This document shows, piece by piece, positions 56,553 through 64,000 of a stretch of DNA of 64,000 nucleotides. Position numbers and translations under genes: made by a program. The notes below the pieces were generated by a model. The model saw nothing but the letters and a program-made list of their open reading frames with translations. It was not told the origin of the DNA and searched no databases. Origin of the DNA: Gordonia sp. PDNC005 (GTDB lineage: Bacteria; Actinomycetota; Actinomycetes; Mycobacteriales; Mycobacteriaceae); NCBI RefSeq assembly GCF_016919385.1, contig NZ_CP070351.1, forward strand, positions 806,001-870,000. The letters run 5' to 3'. Every line of letters starts with the position of its first letter. Within the stretch, counting starts at the first letter, position 1.

Positions 56553-56642
56553 CTTGGCGACATTCGCGCCGCCGTGAATCCGGCGAAACCCTGAGATGCT
56601 CCCTGATGTGCGAACCGGCCACGACGTGCCACTATCGAATCA

Positions 56643-57899
56643 ATGAGAAGAGAACTGCGCACGACTACAACCGTGCCGCGACTGCATCGACGCAGCGGCG
56701 GCAAGGTGATCGCCGGTGTGTGCGGCGGCGTCGCCGACCACCTCGGCGTCTCCGTATTCCGCGTGCGGGTCGTGTTCGTGGTGCTCGCGGCGCTGGCCGG
56801 AGCTGGAGTCATCGCCTATGCGCTGCTCTGGTTCTTCTGCCCGACCGGCGACGACACCGCCGCCGCGCCGCCGGGGGAACGCCGCCAGGCACACGGCCTC
56901 ATCGTCATCGGCGTCCTCGCGCTCGCCGCGAACGGCATGGCCGCGACGAGCGCGCCCGCGCAGTCGATGCTCGCGATCCTGTTCGTCCTCGGCGGCGCCG
57001 CCATCGTGTGGCGAGAGGCCGACGTCACCGGCATCGCAACATCGCAGTCACGAACGCTGACGTGGGTCCGGCTGGCGACGGGTGCGGTGTTCGTGATCGG
57101 CGGGCTCGTCGTCATGGTGACCGTCCCCGACACGGCACTCGCGGGCATGCCGCCGATCGTGGTCGCGGTCCTCGCGACACTCGTCGGTGCGGTGCTGCTG
57201 ACGGTGCCCGTCTGGATGCGTATGCTCCGCGCCTTGAACGAAGAGCGCGCTGCACGCATCCGAACCGACGAACGTGAAGAAATAGCCTCCCACCTGCACG
57301 ATTCTGTTCTGCAGACGCTGGCGCTGATTCAGAAGCAGGCCGCGAACCCCGACACCGTCGCCCGCTTGGCGCGCAGCCAGGAACGGGAACTCCGCCAGTG
57401 GCTGTTCGGCGACCGCGCCCGGCCCCGCGAGTCCCTCGCCGCGGCGATCAGCGCTGTCGCCGTCGAAGTGGAAGATGCTTACGGCGTCGAGATCGAAGCC
57501 ATCACCGTCGGCGACGTGACCCCCGACGAGATGCTCGACCCGGCCCGCGCACGCGGCTGGAGCGCACTCGTCTCGGCAGCCCGTGAAGCGATGGTCAACG
57601 CGTCCAAACACTCCGGCGCCGCGACGGTCGACGTGTACTGCGAAGTGGCCGATGACCAGGTGGAGGTGTTCGTCCGCGACCGCGGAGCAGGCTTCGACGT
57701 CGACGCCGTCGACCCCGACCGCCAAGGTGTCAGCCGTTCCATCCGAGCCCGCATGGAACGCGCAGGCGGCGCGGCACGTGTCAGCTCGACCATCGGACGC
57801 GGCACCAACGTCGCACTGACCCTGCCACGTGCCGCGGGCGAGATCGCGTCCGCTACAACAGAAGACGCACCCGCACAGAACGATCAGGAGATCGCATGA
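56643..57899 (+). CDS. PspC-domain sensor histidine kinase (LiaS/NarL-type)
   Basis: A 418-residue sensor kinase. Residues 10-70 are a PspC domain (GGKVIAGVCGGVADHLGVSVFRVR). Four to five membrane helices follow up to about 195. The phospho-acceptor His219 lies in SHLHDSVLQTLALIQ, a HisKA_3 box, and the ATPase region has AAREAMVNASKHSGA, DRGAGFD and GRGTNVALTLP. It overlaps the regulator gene by four bases. Confidence 0.92.
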   Translation: MRRELRTTTTVPRLHRRSGGKVIAGVCGGVADHLGVSVFRVRVVFVVLAALAGAGVIAYALLWFFCPTGDDTAAAPPGERRQAHGLIVIGVLALAANGMAATSAPAQSMLAILFVLGGAAIVWREADVTGIATSQSRTLTWVRLATGAVFVIGGLVVMVTVPDTALAGMPPIVVAVLATLVGAVLLTVPVWMRMLRALNEERAARIRTDEREEIASHLHDSVLQTLALIQKQAANPDTVARLARSQERELRQWLFGDRARPRESLAAAISAVAVEVEDAYGVEIEAITVGDVTPDEMLDPARARGWSALVSAAREAMVNASKHSGAATVDVYCEVADDQVEVFVRDRGAGFDVDAVDPDRQGVSRSIRARMERAGGAARVSSTIGRGTNVALTLPRAAGEIASATTEDAPAQNDQEIA

Positions 57900-58555
57900 C
57901 CGCCTACCGCCTCTTCCTCGTCGACGACCACGGAGTGTTCCGCTCCGGAGTCCGAGCCGAACTCGCGGGCGAAGACGGGATCGACGTGGTCGGCGACGCG
58001 GGCACCGTGCCGCAGGCCATCAGCGAGATCGTCGCGACCCGACCCGACGTGGTGCTCCTCGACGTCCACATGCCCGGCGGGGGAGGTGTCGGTGTCCTGC
58101 GCGGCGTGACCGACGCACTCGGTTCTGAGGCGCCGGTGTTCCTGGCGTTGTCGGTGTCGGATGCGGCGACGGACGTCATCGCGACCATCCGGGCGGGCGC
58201 GCGCGGCTACGTCACCAAGACCATCAGCGGTACGGAATTGGCCGACGCCGTCCGACGTGTCGCCGAGGGGGACGCCGTGTTCAGCCCGCGGCTGGCCGGA
58301 TTCGTCCTCGACTCGTTCACCGGACGCTCCGCCGTCCCGGAACCGCACCTCGACCCGGAACTCGACTCGCTCACCAAGCGTGAACTCGAAGTGCTGCGAC
58401 TGCTGGCACGCGGGTACACGTACCGCGAGATCGCCGAAGAACTCTTCATCTCGGTCAAGACCGTCGAGACTCACGCGTCCAACGTGCTCCGCAAGACCCA
58501 GCAGTCCAACCGGAACGCCCTCACTCGCTGGGCCGTCAACCGCCAACTGGGCTGA
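57896..58555 (+). CDS. LuxR/NarL-family response regulator
   Basis: A 219-residue regulator. The receiver domain has FLVDDH at the start, the phosphorylated Asp56 in LLDVHMPG and the lysine in GYVTKTI. The LuxR helix-turn-helix is at about 160-208 (LTKRELEVLRLLARGYTYREIAEELFISVKTVETHASNVLRK). It is coupled to the PspC-kinase gene. Targets probably include the envelope genes next to it. Confidence 0.93.
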   Translation: MTAYRLFLVDDHGVFRSGVRAELAGEDGIDVVGDAGTVPQAISEIVATRPDVVLLDVHMPGGGGVGVLRGVTDALGSEAPVFLALSVSDAATDVIATIRAGARGYVTKTISGTELADAVRRVAEGDAVFSPRLAGFVLDSFTGRSAVPEPHLDPELDSLTKRELEVLRLLARGYTYREIAEELFISVKTVETHASNVLRKTQQSNRNALTRWAVNRQLG

Positions 58556-58580
58556 CCGCTCGAAGCGTGTCGCCGCAACG

Positions 58581-59795
58581 CTAAACAGTGAGGACGATGA
58601 TCCCGGCGATGATGGCCGTGAGCAGGACGAACAATGCGAAGATCGCGGCGGCGAGGCTGGCGTTGCTGCCACGCTGGGGCTGGTGCTGCGGCGGATAGAA
58701 CTGGTACTGCGGCTGCGAGTACGGATACTGCTGCACCGACGGGTTCGACGGGTACTGCTGCGGCGGAAGAGGCTCGGGAGTCGCGCGCGGTGCGTACCGG
58801 CCGGGCGGGGGTGTCGGAGTGCCGACGCGCGTGTGCGCATACGGCTCGGGCTTCTGCAGCAACACCGACGGCGCAGGGGGACGGACGCGTGTGTGATTGG
58901 GCTTCGTCGAGACGAGGCCTGTCAGCACCTTCTCCGACGTGCCGAGTTCGGACGCCGCGTACTGGACGAGCAGATCACGGGCCTGCGACATCGTCGGCCG
59001 GTTCGCAGGCGAAGGCTCCAACAGACGCAGCAGGATTGGCTCGAGTCCGCCGGCTCGTGTCGGCGGGTCGATGCGGGCGGCCGCGGCGCGGTGCAGCGTC
59101 GCGATGTAGTTGTCACCGTCGCCGAACGGCGGTCGGCCCTCGATCATCGTGTACAGCGTCGCGCCCAGTGAGAACACGTCCGACGCCTCACCGGGTTCGT
59201 CACCGCGCGCCACTTCGGGGGCGAAGTAGGCGGGTGTTCCGGTGACGATGCCGGTCTGGGTGATCGACACGTCGTCTTTCACACGCGAGATGCCGAAGTC
59301 GGTGATCTTCACCAGACCCGTCGCGCGACCGCTGTTGGCGATCAGGATGTTGGCGGGTTTGATGTCGCGGTGGATGATGCCAGACGCGTGAGCCTCGGCG
59401 ATGGCGTCGGCGACCTGCGCGATGATCTGAGCGGCCTCGACGGGCGCGATGGTCTCGTTGTCGCGCAGCACGTCGGCGACACTGTGCGAGGGGAGGTACT
59501 CCATCACCAGCCATGGCTCTTCGCCGTCGAGCGCGACGTCGTGCATCGACACGGCGTTGCGGTGCGAGAGACGAGCGGCGATCCGGCCCTCCCGCATCGC
59601 TCGTTGGCGGTTGGTGAGAGCTTCTTCGTGGGACATTTCGGCGACCGACAGGACCTGCTTGACGGCGACGTCGCGGTCGAGGAGTTGGTCACGCGCAACC
59701 CACACGGCGCCCATGCCGCCCCGCCCGATGCGCTTGACCAGGCGGTAACGGCCGGCGACGAGGTACGAGGGTCCAGGTTCGGCCGATCCGGTCAT
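58581..59795 (-). CDS. Ser/Thr protein kinase with C-terminal membrane anchor
   Basis: A 404-residue kinase. ATG 59795 begins just before YRLVKRIGRGGMGAVWVARD. VAVKQVL (ATP lysine), HRDIKPANIL, DFGISR and GTPAYFAPEV mark an active kinase to about residue 270. A Pro/Gln/Tyr-rich linker follows and a last helix (ASLAAAIFALFVLLTAIIAGIIVL) leaves a very short outer tail, so there is no PASTA-type sensor. It is convergent with the response regulator and divergent from the radical-SAM-like gene. Confidence 0.9.
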   Translation of the reverse strand: MTGSAEPGPSYLVAGRYRLVKRIGRGGMGAVWVARDQLLDRDVAVKQVLSVAEMSHEEALTNRQRAMREGRIAARLSHRNAVSMHDVALDGEEPWLVMEYLPSHSVADVLRDNETIAPVEAAQIIAQVADAIAEAHASGIIHRDIKPANILIANSGRATGLVKITDFGISRVKDDVSITQTGIVTGTPAYFAPEVARGDEPGEASDVFSLGATLYTMIEGRPPFGDGDNYIATLHRAAAARIDPPTRAGGLEPILLRLLEPSPANRPTMSQARDLLVQYAASELGTSEKVLTGLVSTKPNHTRVRPPAPSVLLQKPEPYAHTRVGTPTPPPGRYAPRATPEPLPPQQYPSNPSVQQYPYSQPQYQFYPPQHQPQRGSNASLAAAIFALFVLLTAIIAGIIVLTV

Positions 59796-59874
59796 GGAGC
59801 CATCGTAGCCGGGACCTGCGACAGTCCATTCGGACACTTGACGAGATGTTCGCACATGTGTTCGGATGGGTGGC

Positions 59875-60795
59875 ATGAGTGGAGTGCTCGAGTTGGTCGA
59901 TACCGACCTGGTGCGGACGCTCCGGCTGCCGGAGTTTCCGCGCCTCGCGGTGCACGAGGTGCTGGCGTCGGCCATGCTGCGGTCGGTGACGGTGGAACGC
60001 GCACATCCCTACGACTACGCGCTCGAGACGATGGTCGGTGACGATCGTGAGATGCGGGTGCGGATGAACGCCGCCGCCGTGCTGAGACGTGAGCTCCGAC
60101 GCCGGTCGTGGCGTCGATCGACAGTGGCCGTCGGCGTGACCGGCGCAGATCCCTACGGCGTGCTCGAGGAGCGGTATCGGCTGATGCCCGGTGTCATCTC
60201 GGCGCTCGCCGAATCGAACACACCGTTCGCGCTGTACACGGGGTCGGATCTGATCGTGCGTGACCTCTCACTGCTGCGGGTGGTTCGTCACGCGGTGCCG
60301 ACCACGATCGTGGTGACCGTGCCCTGCCTCGACGACGACCTGAGTCGGCGGGCCGATCCGGACGGTTCGCTCCCGGCCGCGCGGATCGACGCCGTTCGGC
60401 GCCTCGCCGACGCTGGGCTCGAGCCGCATGTGCGCATCGCGCCGTTGCTGCCGTGCCTCACCGACTCGTCGTCGCAGTTGGACGCGCTGCTGTCCGAACT
60501 GTCGGAGGCCGGCGCGGCCCGCGTGTCCGTGTCGGTGCTCCAGCTCGACTCCGACGACGGCTATCTCGACTGGCTGGCGCAGGAGCATCCCGCGCTGCTG
60601 CGTCGGTATCGATCGCTGTACGGGCGCGGTTCGTTCGTGCCCGCCGACTACGCGGTCCGACTCCGTGAACGCATGACGCCTCTCGTTCGCGAGCACGGGC
60701 TCGCCAAGCCCGACGAGGTTGCGGCCGAAGAAGAGAGTTCGGCACCGTCGGCGGCGGTCGACGTTGTTGAACCGGAGAGTTTGACGTTGTTCTGA
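59875..60795 (+). CDS. Radical-SAM-like (SplB/Rv2578c-type) protein lacking the cluster cysteines
   Basis: A protein of 306 residues that follows the Rv2578c/SplB-type radical SAM family: VLRRELRRRSWRRSTVAVGVTGADPYGVLEERYRLMPGVISALAES, then RIAPLLPCLTDSSSQLDALLSEL and LRRYRSLYGRGSFVPADY. In the family a CxxxCxxC cluster precedes VLRRELRR; here that stretch reads YALETMVGDDREMRVRMNAA, with no cysteine. It probably cannot bind the 4Fe-4S cluster. ATG 59875 has GGGTGG upstream; ATG 59866 is possible. Confidence 0.75.
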   Translation: MSGVLELVDTDLVRTLRLPEFPRLAVHEVLASAMLRSVTVERAHPYDYALETMVGDDREMRVRMNAAAVLRRELRRRSWRRSTVAVGVTGADPYGVLEERYRLMPGVISALAESNTPFALYTGSDLIVRDLSLLRVVRHAVPTTIVVTVPCLDDDLSRRADPDGSLPAARIDAVRRLADAGLEPHVRIAPLLPCLTDSSSQLDALLSELSEAGAARVSVSVLQLDSDDGYLDWLAQEHPALLRRYRSLYGRGSFVPADYAVRLRERMTPLVREHGLAKPDEVAAEEESSAPSAAVDVVEPESLTLF

Positions 60796-60826
60796 CCTTT
60801 CGACTCGCGGAGCGAGTCGAAAGGTC
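60794..60826. repeat. Dyad repeat forming a perfect hairpin
   Basis: 60794-60808 and 60812-60826 are perfect 15-base inverted arms with a 3-base loop, a short member of the GAGCGAGTCGAAAGG repeat family. It overlaps the stop of the radical-SAM-like gene and may end its transcript. Confidence 0.8.
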
Positions 60827-60848
60827 GGCGGGGTGATTGGATTAGCGG

Positions 60849-61646
60849 GTGTCCGCACATGATCTGATCGCGACGGCTGTGGCCGTGATCGTGCTGGCGG
60901 GAGTGTCGGTCGGTGTTCTGCGCTGGTACGGCGTGCGGGAACGATGGGCGACGGCATCGGCGATTCTGCGCGGGATGGTCCAGCTCGCGGTGGTCAGTGT
61001 CGCGTTGACCGGCCTGATCACGCATCCCGGACTGGTGCTGCTCGCCGTGTCGGTCATGTTCACGGTGGCGGTCGGCACCGCGACGCGGCGACTTGCCGCT
61101 CCTGGAACCTTGTGGCGCACGGCAGGATTCGTGGCGCTGGCGATCGTGTCGGGGGTGGTGGTCGCGCTCGGGGCGGTGTTCGTGACCGGGGCGCTGGAAC
61201 CGACGTCGCGCTACCTGTTGGCGTTGTCGGCGATCGTCATCGGCAACACCATGAACATCACGACGCTCACCGGGCGGCATCTCACTGAGACGCTCATCGA
61301 GCGGTGGGACGAGGTGGAGGCCTGGCTCGCGCTCGGTGCGACACCGCGGCAGGCGTCGTCGTCGATGGCGCGACATGCGGTGCACAGTGCGTTGGTGCCG
61401 TCGATCGATCAGACCAAGACCACCGGGTTGGTCACGTTGCCCGGCGCCTTTGTGGGTGCGATCTTCGGCGGGCTCTCGCCGGTGGAGGCCGGCCGTTTCC
61501 AAGTGCTTGTGTTGGCTGCGCTGTTGGCGTCAGGGTCGATCGCGGCGGTCGTCACCGCGCAGGTCAGGGCTTCGTCGCCGACGCGGCCCGAGCCTCTGGA
61601 CCGGGGCGGGCGGCCACCGCTGACGCTGCACAGACGACGGCCGTGA
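60849..61646 (+). CDS. ABC transporter permease, UPF0014/FetB family
   Basis: A 265-residue membrane protein with six to seven helices. The family signature is clear: GNTMNITTLTGRHLTE, EAWLALGATPRQAS, and GLVTLPGAFVGAIFGGLSPVEAGRFQ. FetB in E. coli exports iron with the ATPase FetA; no FetA-like gene is adjacent here. GTG 60849 lacks a strong ribosome site. Its 3' end overlaps the convergent membrane protein gene by 83 bases. Confidence 0.85.
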   Translation: MSAHDLIATAVAVIVLAGVSVGVLRWYGVRERWATASAILRGMVQLAVVSVALTGLITHPGLVLLAVSVMFTVAVGTATRRLAAPGTLWRTAGFVALAIVSGVVVALGAVFVTGALEPTSRYLLALSAIVIGNTMNITTLTGRHLTETLIERWDEVEAWLALGATPRQASSSMARHAVHSALVPSIDQTKTTGLVTLPGAFVGAIFGGLSPVEAGRFQVLVLAALLASGSIAAVVTAQVRASSPTRPEPLDRGGRPPLTLHRRRP

Positions 61647-62082
61647 GCAGAATGGTGCCGGTGGTTGCGACGATGACCGGCGTTTTCAGCGGAACCTGAG
61701 ATACGAGGCCCGTCGCTCCGATGTTGACGAACAGGTCGCCGTAGAACACTGCGGGCCAGATGAGTGTGATGAGCGGCGCGAGTGCTGCGAGTGCACATGC
61801 AGCGGCCGCGACCGCGTTCGCCAACGGGAGAAGTGGTCGGACTTTGGGTGACGGCATCAGGCCGATCAGCGCGGCCAGAATCGCCACCACGGCGGCTGCG
61901 ACCACCGCCCACCCGACGCCGACCACACCGAGGTCGTCGTCGAGATCGACGCTTGCCATGGCGAGCCCGTTCCACGACCAGTCGAGGCCGAGCGGGGTCA
62001 ACGAGATCCACGGCAGGGCGGTGAGCGCGATCGACGTCACCGCGGCGATGATCACGGCGAACGGATAAAGGCGTGACTGCAT
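61564..62082 (-). CDS. Membrane protein of unknown function
   Basis: A 172-residue protein with four hydrophobic helices (PFAVIIAAVTSIALTALPWI; VGVGWAVVAAAVVAILAALIGL; LANAVAAAACALAALAPLITLI; TPVIVATTGTILLTAVVCAASAVAA). ATG 62082 opens the first helix. It is divergent from imuA' and convergent with the permease gene. I do not recognise the family. Confidence 0.7.
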   Translation of the reverse strand: MQSRLYPFAVIIAAVTSIALTALPWISLTPLGLDWSWNGLAMASVDLDDDLGVVGVGWAVVAAAVVAILAALIGLMPSPKVRPLLPLANAVAAAACALAALAPLITLIWPAVFYGDLFVNIGATGLVSQVPLKTPVIVATTGTILLTAVVCAASAVAARPGPEARAASATKP

Positions 62083-62164
62083 GCGTCCGAATCTACGTGG
62101 CGTGCGGAGAGGCGGGGGCCGCGACCAGGAGCGTTGACGGTTGTCAGAGGTCGGTCGTACAGTA

Positions 62165-62180
62165 TCGAACAAGAGTTCGA
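62165..62180 (+). promoter_or_regulatory. LexA SOS box upstream of imuA'
   Basis: TCGAACAAGAGTTCGA is a perfect match to the actinobacterial SOS box (TCGAAC-N4-GTTCGA). It lies 19 bases before the imuA' start and would place imuA'-imuB under LexA control, as in M. tuberculosis. Confidence 0.95.
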
Positions 62181-62199
62181 ACGGCGGGAAGGGGAAGTT

Positions 62200-62940
62200 A
62201 TGGCACGGTCAGAGGAGGTAGAAGCCCTGCGGAGGCGTCTGGCGGGCATGTCGGGCGACGCCGTTGCGGAGACCTCGGTGCTTCCCGTTCCCGAGGCCAT
62301 GGCGCCGCTGTTCCCGCGCCGTGGTCTGTCTCGCGGAACGGTGGTCGCGTCCACCGGGGCGATCACCGTGCCGATGGCAGTCATCGCCGAAGCGACCCGG
62401 GCGGGCGCCACGGTTGCGCTGGTTGGACTTCCGCGGCTCAACCTGGCCGCGGCCATGGACATGGGGGCCGACCTGAGTCGCGTTGCAGTCGTCACCGAGC
62501 CCGGTGTGGACCCTCTGGAGGTGGCGGGGGTGCTGCTCGACGGGATCGATCTCGTGGTGCTCGGGCCCGACCTCGGCCCGGGCCGCAAACGCGGGCCGGT
62601 TCCGCCGTCGCGGGCTCGGGTCCTGGCCGGCCGGGCACGCAAGCAGTCGTCGACGCTGCTCGTCCTCGGTGACTGGCCCGGAGCGTCGGTCCGCATCGAG
62701 AGCGAGGTGACCGAGTACCGGCACGTGCCCGCGCGGCGAAGTGGGTTCGGGCGCATCGGCGGGTTCGGAGTCGACGTGCGGGTGACGGCTTCGGGTGCTC
62801 GTCCATCGTCAGGTGGTTTTGACCTCGTCGCCCCGGGCATGGGTGAGGCGACACCGGGGGAGAAGCCGGTGCTGCAGTTGGTCGCGGCGCACGGCTCGGT
62901 ACAGCGTCCGTCGCGTCCGGCACTCGCCGTGGCGAACTGA
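62200..62940 (+). CDS. imuA': ImuA', mutasome accessory protein
   Basis: A 246-residue RecA-fold-like protein that works with ImuB and DnaE2 in SOS-induced error-prone repair. ATG 62200 has GGGGAAG just upstream. The sequence has LFPRRGLSRGTVVASTGAITV at the place of a P-loop without a true Walker A, then AALVG-type strands (VALVGLPRLNLAAAMDMGADLSRVAVV) and DLVVLGP. The position next to imuB and the perfect SOS box support the call; the protein sequence alone would be less certain. Its TGA overlaps the imuB ATG by one base. Confidence 0.9.
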   Translation: MARSEEVEALRRRLAGMSGDAVAETSVLPVPEAMAPLFPRRGLSRGTVVASTGAITVPMAVIAEATRAGATVALVGLPRLNLAAAMDMGADLSRVAVVTEPGVDPLEVAGVLLDGIDLVVLGPDLGPGRKRGPVPPSRARVLAGRARKQSSTLLVLGDWPGASVRIESEVTEYRHVPARRSGFGRIGGFGVDVRVTASGARPSSGGFDLVAPGMGEATPGEKPVLQLVAAHGSVQRPSRPALAVAN

Positions 62941-64000
62941 TGGACACTCAGAGCGGCCGTCGGGTGATGGCCGTGTGGTGCCCCGACTGGCCTGCGGTGG
63001 CGGCCGCGTCGACCGTGGGCATCACGGTGGCCGAGCCGATCGCCGTCCTGCATGCGGGAAAGGTGGTGGCGTGCTCGCGGGCGGCGCGGACCGTCGGCGT
63101 CCGCCGTGGCATGCGGAAACGTCAGGCGCAGTCGTTGTGTCCGGATCTGATGGTGTTCGACGCTGATCCGACACGTGACGGTCGGCTGTTCGAACCGGTC
63201 GTTGCGGCGGTGACCGAAGTGGTCCCACTCACCGAGGTGTTGCGGCCCGGGCTGCTGGTGGTGACGGCCGATCGGGCTGCGCGTTACTTCGGTGGGGAGG
63301 CGGTGCTCGCCGAGCGGATCGTCGACGCCGTCGCCGCGGCCGGCGTCGCAGCGCGGGTGGGAGTGGCTGACGAGCTGTTCACCGCTGTCCTGTCCGCACG
63401 GTCCGGACAGTCGGTGCCGCCGGGCACCGACGCCGCCTACCTGGCGACACGGCCGATCTCGGACCTGACAGTGGAGGTCGCGCTGTCCGACCCGACGCGT
63501 CCCGATCTTGTCGACCTGCTGTGGCGACTCGGCATCCGAACGCTCGGTGCGTTCGCCGAACTGCCTGTCGCCGACGTCGCATCGAGGTTCTCGGCCGACG
63601 CCGTTGTTGCGCACCGGTTGGCGAGCGCGTCACCGGGCAGGAGGCCGAGTCGTGCGCCGATTCCGGCCGTGCTGGAAGTCGAGTACACGTGTGATCCGCC
63701 CGTCGACCGCATCGACTCGGCGGCCTTCCTCGGCCGTCGGCTCGCCGAGGAGTTGCACCATCGTCTGTCGGCGGCGTCGCTGGCCTGTACTCGGCTCACC
63801 GTTCACGCGATAACCGAACGTGGACAACGACACTCGCGTACCTGGTGGTGTGCGCAGCCGCTCACGCCGGACGCCACCGCCGACCGTATCCGTTGGCAGC
63901 TCGAAGGATGGCTGGTCGGTACGGCGGGACGTGATGCGGGTGGGGCCGGTGCGCCGGACTCGCCGATCGCGCGGCTGCATCTGGAACCGGTGGAAGTGGT
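62940..64000 (+). CDS. imuB: ImuB, Y-family polymerase-like mutasome protein (partial)
   Basis: The first 353 codons of imuB; the gene runs off the right edge. ATG 62940 overlaps the imuA' stop. The product is an inactive Y-family polymerase that links DnaE2 to the beta clamp. Visible are VMAVWCPDWPAVAA at the start, where catalytic polymerases have the first Asp, VVACSRAARTVGVRRGMRKRQAQSLCPDL, and the little-finger approach LLWRLGIRTLGAFAELPVADV. The clamp-binding motif and C-terminus lie outside the window. Confidence 0.92.
   Translation, partial: MDTQSGRRVMAVWCPDWPAVAAASTVGITVAEPIAVLHAGKVVACSRAARTVGVRRGMRKRQAQSLCPDLMVFDADPTRDGRLFEPVVAAVTEVVPLTEVLRPGLLVVTADRAARYFGGEAVLAERIVDAVAAAGVAARVGVADELFTAVLSARSGQSVPPGTDAAYLATRPISDLTVEVALSDPTRPDLVDLLWRLGIRTLGAFAELPVADVASRFSADAVVAHRLASASPGRRPSRAPIPAVLEVEYTCDPPVDRIDSAAFLGRRLAEELHHRLSAASLACTRLTVHAITERGQRHSRTWWCAQPLTPDATADRIRWQLEGWLVGTAGRDAGGAGAPDSPIARLHLEPVEV

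Overview
The window is high-GC actinobacterial DNA from the order Mycobacteriales. The gene order tsaD, groES, whiB3-like, sigD, rsdA, DUF5319 gene, guaB2, guaB3, choD ... guaA ... imuA', imuB follows the Mycobacterium tuberculosis block around Rv3419c to Rv3394c. Many GTG/TTG starts and a dispersed GC-rich dyad repeat suggest a non-mycobacterial genus such as Gordonia or Williamsia; the genus is inference only.

Layout. 1-10.1 kb is the conserved left arm: tRNA modification (tsaD 3' end), CIRCE-controlled groES with no groEL beside it, a WhiB redox regulator, the SigD/RsdA sigma/anti-sigma pair, IMP dehydrogenase and its paralogue, and a ChoD-type cholesterol oxidase. 10.1-15.6 kb carries two palindromic repeats, a biotin ECF transporter (bioYMN) with a palindromic operator candidate, a P-loop kinase, a SigJ-like sigma factor divergent from an AhpD-like protein, and an unknown gene. 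15.7-24 kb is accessory: a membrane Ser/Thr kinase whose 5' end is duplicated further on, a zinc-ribbon protein, an unknown 632-aa protein with an internal repeat, a coiled-coil membrane protein, a Uma2-type nuclease, an HNH nuclease and an EccA-like AAA+ ATPase with no ESX genes nearby.

24.1-51.7 kb is a large defence island in two divergent transcription units. The leftward unit runs SNF2 helicase (DrmD-like), class I N6-adenine methylase with NPPW motif, SIR2, HerA, a 2128-aa DEAD/DUF1998 helicase with a C-terminal Vsr/DUF559-like nuclease segment, and a RelE-like/UvrD helicase fusion. The rightward unit is a 1135-aa unknown protein and a 1643-aa DEAD/DUF1998 helicase, an arrangement like Druantia type III. 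The leftward unit has the drmD-drmMI start of class 1 DISARM but no separate drmA, drmB or drmC. Its SIR2-HerA genes and the methylase specificity region are visibly poorer in GC than their neighbours. I infer a composite, methylation-guided anti-phage system.

The island ends in about 1.1 kb of debris holding a decayed copy of the guaA 5' end and a second zinc-ribbon reading frame. From 52.8 kb the conserved block resumes: guaA, an EF-Tu-domain-2-like protein, a LiaF/PspC - histidine kinase - LuxR regulator set, a Ser/Thr kinase, a radical-SAM-like protein without its cysteines, a UPF0014/FetB-type permease, and the SOS-boxed imuA'-imuB mutasome operon running off the window. The dispersed dyad repeat occurs on both sides but I saw none between about 11.2 and 54.9 kb, which supports a foreign origin for much of that interval. 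I found no CRISPR array, tRNA, rRNA, transposase or integrase.
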